Made by a program: the position numbers and the translations under genes. Shown piece by piece: positions 34,257 to 42,732 of a DNA stretch of 64,000 nt (position 1 is its first letter; each line of letters starts with the position of its first letter). Origin of the DNA: Salipiger sp. IMCC34102 (GTDB lineage Bacteria; Pseudomonadota; Alphaproteobacteria; Rhodobacterales; Rhodobacteraceae); the NCBI RefSeq assembly GCF_004145405.1, contig NZ_SELQ01000006.1, positions 124,001-188,000 of the forward strand. Reading direction: 5' to 3'. The notes under the pieces are model-generated. The model saw only the letters and a program-made list of their open reading frames with translations. It was not told where the DNA came from and ran no database searches.

Positions 34257-35155
34257 CGCTCCTGCTGGCCTTGCTGCTGGACGCCGCTGCGGGGGAGCCG
34301 CGCTGGCTCTGGTCCCGCCTGCCCCATCCCGCCGTGCTGATGGGCCGCGCCGTGGGCTGGGCCGACACCAGGTTCAACCGGGAGGGGACCGGGCGCATAC
34401 GCGATGGCGTGCTTTGCATGACCGGGCTCGGGGCCGGGGCCATCGCGCTCGGGTCGGCCCTCTCTGCCCTGCCGGGGGAGGTCGTGGACGTCCTTGTCCT
34501 TGCGATCCTGCTGGCGCAGCGCAGCCTCGTCGATCACGTGCGCGCGGTCGCCCGTGCCTTGCGCCATAGCCTGCCCGCGGGACGCACTGCCGTCGCGATG
34601 ATCGTGGGGCGCGAAACCGCCGGGATGTCGGAACCCGCCGTCGCCCGCGCCGCGATCGAAAGCGCGGCCGAGAACCTGTCGGACGGCGTCATCGCCCCGG
34701 CCTTCTGGTTCGCCCTGGCGGGTCTGCCGGGCCTGCTGCTCTACAAGATCACCAACACGGCCGACTCGATGATCGGCTACCGCACGCCGCGCCACGCCAG
34801 GTTCGGCTGGGCCGCCGCCCGCTTCGACGATCTGCTGAACTGGATCCCCGCCCGGCTGACCGCCCTGATGATCTGGGCACTTGCCCCAAGCCGCCGCAGC
34901 GTCAAGGCGATCCGGGCCGAGGCGCCCTTGCACCGGTCCCCCAACGCGGGATGGCCGGAGGCCGCCATGGCCCAGCATCTGGGCGTCGCCCTCTCGGGCC
35001 CGCGCCGCTACGACGGCCAGTTGCGCGATTATCCCTTCGTCAACGCGAGCGGCCGCCACCGGATCGGTCCCGCCGACATCGAGGCGGCCTGCCAAACCCT
35101 GTGGCGGACCTGGGGGCTGGCGGTTTTCGCCGCCCTGCTGATCGCCCTGTTTTAA
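34253..35155 (+). CDS. cbiB: CbiB/CobD adenosylcobinamide-phosphate synthase
   Basis: An integral membrane enzyme that attaches (R)-1-amino-2-propanol phosphate to adenosylcobyrate (EC 6.3.1.10). It is 300 residues from CTG 34253, with [24 protein letters not shown] at the N-terminus, [21 protein letters not shown] near 140 and [26 protein letters not shown] near 170-195, all diagnostic. There is no ATG, GTG or TTG at the expected start. The CTG overlaps the cobC TGA in a CTGA arrangement, matching the coupled overlaps elsewhere in this region. TTG 34271 is the alternative. Confidence 0.9.
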   Translation: MTLLLALLLDAAAGEPRWLWSRLPHPAVLMGRAVGWADTRFNREGTGRIRDGVLCMTGLGAGAIALGSALSALPGEVVDVLVLAILLAQRSLVDHVRAVARALRHSLPAGRTAVAMIVGRETAGMSEPAVARAAIESAAENLSDGVIAPAFWFALAGLPGLLLYKITNTADSMIGYRTPRHARFGWAAARFDDLLNWIPARLTALMIWALAPSRRSVKAIRAEAPLHRSPNAGWPEAAMAQHLGVALSGPRRYDGQLRDYPFVNASGRHRIGPADIEAACQTLWRTWGLAVFAALLIALF

Positions 35156-35205
35156 GCAGGCCGCCGCCCTGCTATGGCGTCCCCGACCCAACGTTGGAGA
35201 CCGCC

Positions 35206-36366
35206 ATGCGCCTTGCCCTCGCCCTTTCGCTACTCGCCACGCCGCTCGCCGCCCAGGTCTGTGGCGGCGACGTGAACACCTTCCGGCAGGGCGTGGTGGA
35301 CGAGGCCGTGTCGGCGGGTCTCGACCCTGTGGCCGCGCGCGATTTCCTCGCCACCGCCTCGATCGACCAGTCCGTGCTGAACGCCGACCGTAGCCAGGGC
35401 GTCTTCCAGATGGACTTCGTCACCTTCTCGCGCCGCCTGATCTCGGCCAACCGGCTGCAGAATGCGCAGACCTACGCGGACCGCTACGACGCCACCTTCG
35501 ACCGGATCGAGCAGACCTACGGCGTCCCGCGCGGCGTGCTGCTGGCCTTCTGGGCCTTCGAGACCGACTTCGGCCAGGTCCAGGGCGACTACAATACCCG
35601 CGACGCGCTCTTCACCCTCGCCCACGACTGCCGCCGGCCCGAGCTCTTCCGTCCCGAGCTGATCGCCGCGATCGAGCTTTACCAGCGCGGCGACTTCCCG
35701 CTCGACACCACTGGCGCCTGGGCGGGGGAGATCGGCCAGGTCCAGATGCTGCCGAAGGACATCATCGCCAATGGCATCGACGGCGACGGGGACGGCCACG
35801 TGACGCTGAAGACCAGTGCCGAGGACGCGCTGATGTCGGGGGCCAACCTGCTGGCCGACCTTGGCTGGCAGGCGGGGGAACCCGCGATGCAGGAAATCAC
35901 CGTTCCGGATACGCTCGACTGGGCAACGACGGGGCTGGACAAGACCCGCAGCGTGGCCGAGTGGCAGGCGCAGGGCGTGTCGATCCGCAGCGGTTCCGCC
36001 CCGGACCCGAACCTGCAAGCCTCGGTCGTGCTACCGATGGGCCGCAACGGTCCGGCTTTCTTCGCCTACCCCAACTTCCGCGTCTACTTCGAGTGGAACC
36101 AGTCCCTGACCTATGTTCTCACGGCCGCCTATTTCGCGACCCGGATCGAGGGCGCACCGGTCTACGACGCAGGCAACCCCGCCCCCGGCCTGTCGGGCGA
36201 GGAGATGGTTCGTCTGCAAGAACGCCTGCAGGCGATGGGGTACGACGTGGGCGGCGCGGACGGTATCCTGGGCGAGATGACCCGCGAAGCCGTCCAGCAG
36301 GAACAGATTCGCCGGGGCCTGCCCGCCGACGCCTGGCCGACGCAGGATCTTCTGAACGCGCTGTAA
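35206..36366 (+). CDS. Lytic murein transglycosylase, MltB type, with peptidoglycan-binding domain
   Basis: A 386-residue exported enzyme that cleaves peptidoglycan glycan strands with formation of 1,6-anhydromuramic acid. Residues 1-16 (MRLALALSLLATPLAA) are a signal peptide. The GH103-like domain has QGVFQMDFVTFSRR, FWAFETDFGQVQGDYN with catalytic Glu near 120 and GEIGQVQMLPKDI. The last 60 residues (MVRLQERLQAMGYDVGGADG) are a peptidoglycan-binding domain of the PF01471 type. It is monocistronic, 50 bp after cbiB. Confidence 0.92.
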   Translation: MRLALALSLLATPLAAQVCGGDVNTFRQGVVDEAVSAGLDPVAARDFLATASIDQSVLNADRSQGVFQMDFVTFSRRLISANRLQNAQTYADRYDATFDRIEQTYGVPRGVLLAFWAFETDFGQVQGDYNTRDALFTLAHDCRRPELFRPELIAAIELYQRGDFPLDTTGAWAGEIGQVQMLPKDIIANGIDGDGDGHVTLKTSAEDALMSGANLLADLGWQAGEPAMQEITVPDTLDWATTGLDKTRSVAEWQAQGVSIRSGSAPDPNLQASVVLPMGRNGPAFFAYPNFRVYFEWNQSLTYVLTAAYFATRIEGAPVYDAGNPAPGLSGEEMVRLQERLQAMGYDVGGADGILGEMTREAVQQEQIRRGLPADAWPTQDLLNAL

Positions 36367-36474
36367 GACGCAGAACCGGGCCAAGAGGTCCGGCCTGCCT
36401 TCGCCCACCATTGGACGGGGCCGACTGGCCCATGCCCGCCTCATCGTTCGCGCGTTCGGAAGGCGGCACGTCGC

Positions 36475-37521
36475 TCAGGGTGCTGCATCCACCGTCTGGC
36501 GGATCGAGTTTTCCCAGGCGCGAAAGAAGTTCCGCCGGTTCAGCCAGTCGAGGTTCACCATCAGCCCCGGCCCCAGCCGGATCGGACCGAAGCTGGGCGC
36601 CGCGGCGTTGCCGATGCCGCTCAACGGTGGCAGCGGCCAATGGGCGGGATCGGGACGCAGACCGATCTCGACCAGGTGATCGATGAACCGGCCCGCGAGA
36701 TCCGGCGCGCCGGCCTGCCGCGGCACGATCGCGGTCCGCAGCATCACGTTGGCGAAATCCTGCATCTCGACCACGACCAGATCGTCCGACCCTTCGCGCG
36801 CAAGCCGTTCACGGGCGTAGCTGCCGAGCACGTTGTAGGCCAGCACGAGGTCGCCGCTCGACAGATCGTCCACCATCGCGCCCGAACAGCAGTAGAGCTT
36901 CGGATCGAGCCGTCCCATGACCTCCGACAGGCGCCAGTAGGCTTCCGTCGCGCGGGCATCCTGGGTTGCGAACAGATAGCCCAGCCCGCTTTCGCGCACG
37001 TCGTACGTGCCGACCCGCCCCTCGAACCGGTCCGGGTGGTCCCGCAGGAGCGAGATCAGGTCGCGCCGGGTCGTGGGTATCGTCAGATCGGCCACGGCGT
37101 TTCGTGCGATCACCACGACGGCGGGCTCCGCGGTGAACGCGAAGATCAGACCGCGCCAGCGGGCCCAATCGGGAAGCGCCTGCGTCGCCTCCGACTGGTA
37201 GCGCAAGGCGAAGCCGTCGTTGGCCAGTTGGAACTGCAGGTCCATGGCCGACGACAGGGCCAGGTCGTAACCCGCCCCTTCGCGGATCATCCGCTCGAGA
37301 TCGGCCGACGAGACGACGCTGTAATCGAGGCCGATCGCGGGATTCTCGGCCGCGAAAGCCGCGAGATAAGGGGCAAAGACATCGAGATCGGCGGTCGAGA
37401 GAATACGCAGAACCCGCCCGGAAGTGCCCTCCAGGACGTGACGCTCCTCCAGCCGGGATTGCGCGCTCGCGACGGACCAGAGCGACAGGATCAGCCAGAG
37501 GGCAAGATGAGCGACACGCAT
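36475..37521 (-). CDS. Periplasmic substrate-binding protein associated with TctDE
   Basis: A 348-residue exported protein: signal peptide ALWLILSLWSVASA, then a two-lobed periplasmic binding fold similar to extracellular solute-binding proteins of the ferric-iron/putrescine group (VLRILSTADLDVFAPYLAAF, YDLALSSAMDLQFQLAND, GLIFAFTAEPAVVVIARNAV, GDLVLAYNVLGSY). No cognate ABC permease or ATPase gene is adjacent. Its start lies 31 bp inside the sensor kinase gene, so it is cotranslated with tctE. This suggests a periplasmic accessory that presents ligand to the kinase rather than a transporter component. It is distinct in family from tctC. Confidence 0.85.
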   Translation of the reverse strand: MRVAHLALWLILSLWSVASAQSRLEERHVLEGTSGRVLRILSTADLDVFAPYLAAFAAENPAIGLDYSVVSSADLERMIREGAGYDLALSSAMDLQFQLANDGFALRYQSEATQALPDWARWRGLIFAFTAEPAVVVIARNAVADLTIPTTRRDLISLLRDHPDRFEGRVGTYDVRESGLGYLFATQDARATEAYWRLSEVMGRLDPKLYCCSGAMVDDLSSGDLVLAYNVLGSYARERLAREGSDDLVVVEMQDFANVMLRTAIVPRQAGAPDLAGRFIDHLVEIGLRPDPAHWPLPPLSGIGNAAAPSFGPIRLGPGLMVNLDWLNRRNFFRAWENSIRQTVDAAP

Positions 37522-38870
37522 GCGCCGTTTCCTTCTTCGTCGTTGCAGTTTTCCAGCACCAGCCGTCCACCGTGGGCGCGAAGCACGTCGCGCGTGATGG
37601 TCAGCCCCAGGCCGGACCCCACGTGATCCACGGCCGTCGGCCCGCGCCGAAAGCGCTCCGTCAGGTCGTCGAAGTCCCCCGTGCCGAGGCCCGGTCCCTC
37701 GTCGCGCACCCGGACGAAGGATTCACCTTCCGACTGGCCCACGACGATGAGCACGTCCGTGGCTTGTGGCGAATATTTCACAGCGTTGTCGAGCACGTTG
37801 CGCACGGCCGTGTCGAGCAGGACGGCGTCGCCGCGCACGGGCGCCGGATCGGTGCGCAGCGATATCCCGATATCGCGCATCTGGGCGGTGGGACGGATCG
37901 ACTCGACGCAGCGCCGCGCCAGTTGCGACAGGTCGACCGGATCGCGCACCAGATCCTCGGCGCGGAAGGCCACCGTCGCGTGGTCCAGAAGCTGCCCCGC
38001 CGAACGCGAGCTTTCGTCCACCGCGCGAATGATCCGCCGCAGCCGCTCGCGGTCCGCGTCGGTGTCTGCCTCGCGCAGGGCAAGCTCTGATTGCATGCGC
38101 ACGGTGGTGAGCGGCGTGCGGATACGGTGGGCCGCCTCGGCGATGAAGTCCTCCGACCGGCGGACCGACTCGGCCAGGCGCAGGATCAGCCGGTCCAGCG
38201 CCTTGATCAGCGGCGACAGCTCCGACGGGGCGCGGCGGTGAAGCGGGCGAAGGTCCGACGGCCCGCGCCGGGCGACGGCGCCCGCGATGTCGGACAGGGG
38301 CCGCAGCGATGCGCGCGCGGCGATCGCCGACAGCAGGACCGCGATGCAGAAGAACACCACCGAAATCAGCGCCGCGCGGCGCGACAGGTCCGACGCGACC
38401 TGCGTGATCCCGGCCCGCGTCTGGGCCACGGTGACCGTGACGGGCACCGGATCGCCGCCGACCGCCACGATGCGCGTCGCACTTGCAAGGCGTACCGTTT
38501 CCCCCGCGTAATCGTCCGTGGCGAAAGCCACCCGCCCAATTTCGAGATCACCCTCCGCGATACCCGGCAGATCGTCGTAGCCGGTCAGTAGCCTGCCGCC
38601 CGCGACGATCCGGTAGAAGACGCGATCCTCGCTGATCGCGCCCAGCATGGAAAAGGCCGAGTAGGGCAGTTCGAGTTGCACCTCGCCCATCTCGGCGCGC
38701 AGCGTCTCGGCGATGCTGGTGACCGAGGCGGCCAGCACGTTGTCCTGCGCCCGACCCACGGCACGGCGGGCGAAATCCGACACGATCAGCCACGACAGGA
38801 TCGACAGCACCGCCGCCACCCCGGCCAGCAGCAGGGTCAGGCTGCGCAGGATGGAGCCCTGCGGCGTCAT
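37491..38870 (-). CDS. tctE: TctE-type sensor histidine kinase
   Basis: A 459-residue membrane kinase. Two transmembrane segments (about residues 8-30 and 165-190) flank a periplasmic sensing domain. An HAMP-like linker follows, then the H-box FIAEAAHRIRTPLTTVRMQSE with phospho-His near 247, and the ATPase boxes VRNVLDNAVKYSP, VRDEGPGLGTGDFD and GSGLGLTITRDVLRAHGG. The arrangement matches TctE-type kinases. Its ATG overlaps the tctD stop by 4 bp, and its 3' end overlaps the binding protein gene. Confidence 0.92.
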   Translation of the reverse strand: MTPQGSILRSLTLLLAGVAAVLSILSWLIVSDFARRAVGRAQDNVLAASVTSIAETLRAEMGEVQLELPYSAFSMLGAISEDRVFYRIVAGGRLLTGYDDLPGIAEGDLEIGRVAFATDDYAGETVRLASATRIVAVGGDPVPVTVTVAQTRAGITQVASDLSRRAALISVVFFCIAVLLSAIAARASLRPLSDIAGAVARRGPSDLRPLHRRAPSELSPLIKALDRLILRLAESVRRSEDFIAEAAHRIRTPLTTVRMQSELALREADTDADRERLRRIIRAVDESSRSAGQLLDHATVAFRAEDLVRDPVDLSQLARRCVESIRPTAQMRDIGISLRTDPAPVRGDAVLLDTAVRNVLDNAVKYSPQATDVLIVVGQSEGESFVRVRDEGPGLGTGDFDDLTERFRRGPTAVDHVGSGLGLTITRDVLRAHGGRLVLENCNDEEGNGACVSLILPSG

Positions 38871-39532
38871 TCCGGCAGGTCGAGCCGGTAGCCCAGGCCC
38901 CGGACCGTCTCGATCCGCGCGTCGGTGCCCTGAAGCCGTTTGCGCAGGCGCCCGATGTAGACCTCGATCGCGTTTTCGGTGATCTCGGCATCGAAGGAGA
39001 ACAGGCTGTCCAGCAGCCGGTCCTTGGACATCACCTGCCCCGGATGACGGGCCAACGTCTCCAGCAGGCGCGTTTCGCGATTGCGCAGCTCGGTCGTCTC
39101 GTTGCCGCGGCGCAGACTGCCGGAGCTGGGATCGAAGAGCGCCGATCCGATGGCGATCTCGTTGCGCGGCGATCCACCGCGCCGCCGCAGCACGGCCCGG
39201 CAGCGGGCTTCCAGTTCCGAGAAGTCGAACGGCTTGGTGATGTAGTCGTCCGCCCCCTGGTCGAGCATGCTGACCCGGTCCGAGATCTGCGCCCGCGCGG
39301 TCAGCATGATGACCGGCGTGCCGCCATCGGCGCGGCTGAGCCGCAGAAGGTCGCGCCCGTCACCGTCGGGCAGCATCACGTCGAGCAGGATCAGATCGTA
39401 GGAGGCCGCCGCAAGACAGTCCCGCGCCTGCGCCACCGAGCCCGCGTGATCCACCGCGTGCCCGTCGAGGGCCAGGCGTTTCATGATCGCGTCCGCCAGT
39501 TCCGTGTTGTCCTCGACCAGGAGGTAGCGCAT
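38867..39532 (-). CDS. tctD: TctD-type response regulator
   Basis: A 221-residue OmpR/PhoB-type regulator. The receiver has LLVEDNTELADAIMKRL, DLILLDVMLPDGDGRDLL with phospho-Asp near 51, VIMLTARA and DDYITKPFDFSELEARC with the conserved Lys. The C-terminal winged helix contains LRNRETRLLETLARHPGQVMSKDRL and ENAIEVYIGRLRKRL. It is divergent from tctC across 105 bp and most likely controls the tctCBA operon in response to a carboxylate. Confidence 0.93.
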   Translation of the reverse strand: MRYLLVEDNTELADAIMKRLALDGHAVDHAGSVAQARDCLAAASYDLILLDVMLPDGDGRDLLRLSRADGGTPVIMLTARAQISDRVSMLDQGADDYITKPFDFSELEARCRAVLRRRGGSPRNEIAIGSALFDPSSGSLRRGNETTELRNRETRLLETLARHPGQVMSKDRLLDSLFSFDAEITENAIEVYIGRLRKRLQGTDARIETVRGLGYRLDLPE

Positions 39533-39599
39533 CGGCGTCCTTCGATCTGCCTGCCGCGTGTCAGGTCCATGTCAGTTTCGCGTGGTGAACACAGGAATG

Positions 39600-39616
39600 G
39601 GCGGTTCATCACCGCC
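39600..39616. promoter_or_regulatory. Inverted repeat upstream of tctC, candidate TctD operator
   Basis: The perfect inverted repeat GGCGGT-TCATC-ACCGCC lies 21 bp before the tctC start, within the 105-bp gap between divergent tctD and tctC. Its position in the leader fits an operator or a small RNA hairpin. OmpR-type regulators usually bind direct repeats, so the link to TctD is only a guess. Confidence 0.35.
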
Positions 39617-39637
39617 TGTCAAACGGGAGGAATAGAG

Positions 39638-40630
39638 ATGAAGACCACATTCACACGGCGCGCAGCGCTTCTGGCCGCGACGGCCACCATCGCCTTCGGC
39701 AGCACGGCCCGGGCCGAGCAGCACATGGCCGAACAGGTCATGGAAGACCTGCACTTCGTCGTGCCCGGCGGCGCGGGCGGCGGCTGGGACGGTACCGCGC
39801 GCGGCACCGGCGAGGCGCTGACCAACTCCGGCCTCGTGGGCTCTGCCAGCTACGAGAACATGTCCGGCGGCGGTGGCGGCACGGCCATCAACTACATGAT
39901 CGAGAACGCCGAAAGCCTCGACAATACGGTGATGGTGAACTCCACCCCCATCGTGATCCGGTCGCTGACGGGCGTGTTCCCGCAGTCGTTCCGCGACCTC
40001 ACCCTGGTGGCCGGCACGATCGGCGACTACGCGGCCCTCGTCGTGCCCACCGACAGCGAGATCGCCGACATGGACGGCCTTCTGGCGACGTTCCAGGAAC
40101 AGGGCGACGACTTCGCCGTGGGCGGCGGGTCGGTGCCGGGTGGCATGGACCATCTTGTCGCGGCATTGGTGATGCGGGCGGCCGGCGAAGATCCGACCAT
40201 GCTGAACTACATCCCCTACGACGCGGGCGGAGAAGCCATGGCGGGCCTTCTGTCGGGCGAGATCGACGCGCTTTCCACCGGCCTGTCCGAGGCGATCGCC
40301 CTGGCAGAGCAGGACGAGGTCCGCATCCTGGGCATCACCGCCGCCGAGCGCGTGCCGGCCTACGACAGCGCCCCTACCTTCGCCGAACAGGGCATCGACA
40401 CCGAATTCGTGAACTGGCGCGGCTTCTTCGCAGCCCCGGGCCTGCCGGAAGAGCAGGTCTCGGCCATGCAGGAAGCCTTTTCCAAGATGTACGAAACCGA
40501 CGCCTGGGAAGAAGTCCGCGCGCGCAACGGTTGGGTGAACATCTACAACGAGGGCGAAGATTTCCGCAGCTTCCTCGAAGCGCAGGAGCAGGAAATCGGC
40601 GACCTGATGCGCGAGCTGGGCTTCCTCTAA
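39638..40630 (+). CDS. tctC: Tripartite tricarboxylate transporter substrate-binding protein
   Basis: A 330-residue periplasmic protein. The signal sequence MKTTFTRRAALLAATATIAF includes a twin-arginine-like RR. The mature part matches the TctC/Bug family: HFVVPGGAGGGWDGTARGTGEAL, SYENMSGGGGGTAINYMI, VPTDSEIADMDGLL, GSVPGGMDHLVAALV and VNWRGFFAAPGLPEEQ. It captures a carboxylate for the TctAB membrane pair. GGGAGGAAT precedes ATG 39638. A terminator-like hairpin follows before tctB, which would favour extra binding protein. Confidence 0.93.
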   Translation: MKTTFTRRAALLAATATIAFGSTARAEQHMAEQVMEDLHFVVPGGAGGGWDGTARGTGEALTNSGLVGSASYENMSGGGGGTAINYMIENAESLDNTVMVNSTPIVIRSLTGVFPQSFRDLTLVAGTIGDYAALVVPTDSEIADMDGLLATFQEQGDDFAVGGGSVPGGMDHLVAALVMRAAGEDPTMLNYIPYDAGGEAMAGLLSGEIDALSTGLSEAIALAEQDEVRILGITAAERVPAYDSAPTFAEQGIDTEFVNWRGFFAAPGLPEEQVSAMQEAFSKMYETDAWEEVRARNGWVNIYNEGEDFRSFLEAQEQEIGDLMRELGFL

Positions 40631-40649
40631 GGGCCCTTTCGCGATGGGT

Positions 40650-40675
40650 GGGCGGCCGGCGCGTTCCGACCGCCC
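40650..40675 (+). terminator. Hairpin between tctC and tctB
   Basis: GGGCGG (40650-40655) pairs with CCGCCC (40670-40675), followed by GCCTTTCTCTT. It probably acts as a partial terminator, letting the binding protein be made in excess over the membrane subunits. Confidence 0.55.
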
Positions 40676-40717
40676 GCCTTTCTCTTCAAACGCAACATTC
40701 CCAAGGAGGAGGACGTC

Positions 40718-41203
40718 ATGGCGCTCGACCGATGGATCGCGCTCGTCTTCGTGGCATTCTGCTGCGCATACGGCTACGCTGCATTCTTCACGATGGACCA
40801 GCTGCTGCCACCCTTCATGCAGCGCAACCCGGTCTGGCCGTCGACCTTCCCCAAGATCCTCAGCGTCTTCGGCGTGATCGTAGGACTGGTCGTCCTCTTC
40901 GGGCTCGAAGCGGTAGAGACCTCCGAGCCGTCCCCCACCGACATCAACTGGCGGCGCCTGCACGAATACAAGCTCGGACAGGCCTTGGCGCTGCTCGCCA
41001 TGATGGTGATCTACGCGCTCGCCCTGCGTCCCGCGGGGTTCCTTTTGTCCACGACCGTGTTCCTTGCGGGCGGCAGCGCGCTTCTGGGCGAACGCCGCTG
41101 GCACATCCTGCTGCCGGTCGCGCTGCTGGCCACGGGGTCCATCTGGTATCTCGTGGAGGAAGTGCTCGGCATCTTCCTGCGCCCCCTGCCCACCTTCCTG
41201 TGA
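40718..41203 (+). CDS. tctB: Tripartite tricarboxylate transporter small membrane subunit
   Basis: A 161-residue membrane protein with four hydrophobic helices, typical of TctB. The N-terminal helix (WIALVFVAFCCAYGYAAFF), PVWPSTFPKILSVFGVIVGL and LRPAGFLLSTTVFLAGGSALLG fit the family. A strong AAGGAGGAGG site precedes ATG 40718. tctA follows after 11 bp. Confidence 0.9.
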   Translation: MALDRWIALVFVAFCCAYGYAAFFTMDQLLPPFMQRNPVWPSTFPKILSVFGVIVGLVVLFGLEAVETSEPSPTDINWRRLHEYKLGQALALLAMMVIYALALRPAGFLLSTTVFLAGGSALLGERRWHILLPVALLATGSIWYLVEEVLGIFLRPLPTFL

Positions 41204-41214
41204 AAGGCTGATCC

Positions 41215-42732
41215 ATGCTCGAAGGCATCCTCCTCGGCCTGTCGGCCGCCCTGTCCGTCCAGAACATCCTCATGGTGGTCGCCGGGTGCCTGATCGGCAC
41301 CTTCATCGGCATGTTGCCGGGCCTGGGGCCGATGTCGATCATCGCCATCATGATCCCGGTGGCGATCACGCTGGGCGATCCCACCGCGGCGTTGATCCTG
41401 CTGGCGGGCGTCTACTACGGCGCGATCTTCGGCGGTTCCACCTCGTCGATCCTGCTGAACGCGCCGGGGGTGGCGGGCACCGTCGCCACCAGCTTCGACG
41501 GCTACCCGATGGCCCGCAAGGGACAGGCGGGCAAGGCGCTGACCATCGCCGCCGTCGCCAGTTTCGCGGGCGGCACCATCGGTGCGATCTTGCTGGCCAT
41601 CTTCGCGCCGGCCCTGTCGTCGGTGGCGCTGCTGTTCCATTCTGCCGAGTATTTCGCGCTGATGGTCGTGGGCCTGTCGGCCATCGCGGCCTTCGCGGGC
41701 AGCGGGCAGGTCTTCAAGGCGCTCTTGATGACCGTGCTGGGTCTGATCCTCGCGACCGTGGGCGAAGGGGCGCTCTTCAACATGCCGCGCTTCACCATGG
41801 GGTTGATGGACCTTCAATCGGGCATCAGCTTCATCACGCTGGCCATGGCGATGTTCGCCCTGCCGGAGGCGATCTACCTCGTGCTCGACCCCAAGCGGTC
41901 CGAGACCGGGAGCAGTTCCGGCAAGATCGAGAACCTGCGCTTTTCACGCGCCGAAGGCCGCGCCATGATGCCGGTGATCGGGCGACAGTCCGTGCAAGGC
42001 TTCTTCATCGGCGTGCTTCCCGGGGCCGGGGCGACCATCGCGTCCTTCCTGGGCTACGCCGTGGAGCGCAACATCGCCTCGGAAGAGGAGCAAAAGGAGT
42101 TCGGCAAGGGCTCCGTCAAGGGCCTCGCCGCGCCCGAGACCGCCAATAACGCGGCCTGCACCGGCTCCTTCGTCCCGCTTCTGACGCTGGGCATTCCGGG
42201 ATCGGGCACCACCGCGATCCTGCTGGGCGCGCTCATCGCGCTGAACGTGACGCCGGGTCCGCGCCTGATGATCGACGAGCCAGATATCTTCTGGGCGGTC
42301 ATCATCTCGATGTATATCGGCAATCTGGTGCTTCTGGTGCTGAACCTGCCGCTGATCCCCTACATCGCCAAGATCCTGACCATCCCGCGCACGTTCCTGA
42401 TCCCGTTCATCCTCTTCTTCACGCTGATGGGCGCCTATATCGGCCAGAACAATTCGACCGAGCTTCTGATGCTGGTGGGGCTGGGGGTGCTGGCGACGAT
42501 CTTCAAGTTCGCCGATTACCCGCTGGCACCGCTGCTGATCGGCTTCATCCTCGGCACCATGCTGGAGGACAACTTCGCGCGCTCGATGCAGCTGTATCGC
42601 GGGCTGGACTTCATCTGGGAACGGCCGATGACGCTTGGCCTGCTGATCCTGGCCGCGGTCCTGGTCCTGCTGCCCAGCTTCCGGGCCTACCGCGCGCGAC
42701 TGAAGGCGCGGGGCGTGGCCGATGGCGACTGA
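41215..42732 (+). CDS. tctA: Tripartite tricarboxylate transporter large membrane subunit
   Basis: A 505-residue, roughly 12-helix permease. It has the TctA signatures GTFIGMLPGLGPMSIIAIMIP near residue 28, YYGAIFGGSTSSILLNAPG near 65 and FVPLLTLGIPGSGTTAILLGAL near 315. It should import a di- or tricarboxylate using an ion gradient. The downstream CoA-transferase overlaps its end by 11 bp, which hints that the imported acid is activated to a CoA ester. Confidence 0.94.
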   Translation: MLEGILLGLSAALSVQNILMVVAGCLIGTFIGMLPGLGPMSIIAIMIPVAITLGDPTAALILLAGVYYGAIFGGSTSSILLNAPGVAGTVATSFDGYPMARKGQAGKALTIAAVASFAGGTIGAILLAIFAPALSSVALLFHSAEYFALMVVGLSAIAAFAGSGQVFKALLMTVLGLILATVGEGALFNMPRFTMGLMDLQSGISFITLAMAMFALPEAIYLVLDPKRSETGSSSGKIENLRFSRAEGRAMMPVIGRQSVQGFFIGVLPGAGATIASFLGYAVERNIASEEEQKEFGKGSVKGLAAPETANNAACTGSFVPLLTLGIPGSGTTAILLGALIALNVTPGPRLMIDEPDIFWAVIISMYIGNLVLLVLNLPLIPYIAKILTIPRTFLIPFILFFTLMGAYIGQNNSTELLMLVGLGVLATIFKFADYPLAPLLIGFILGTMLEDNFARSMQLYRGLDFIWERPMTLGLLILAAVLVLLPSFRAYRARLKARGVADGD

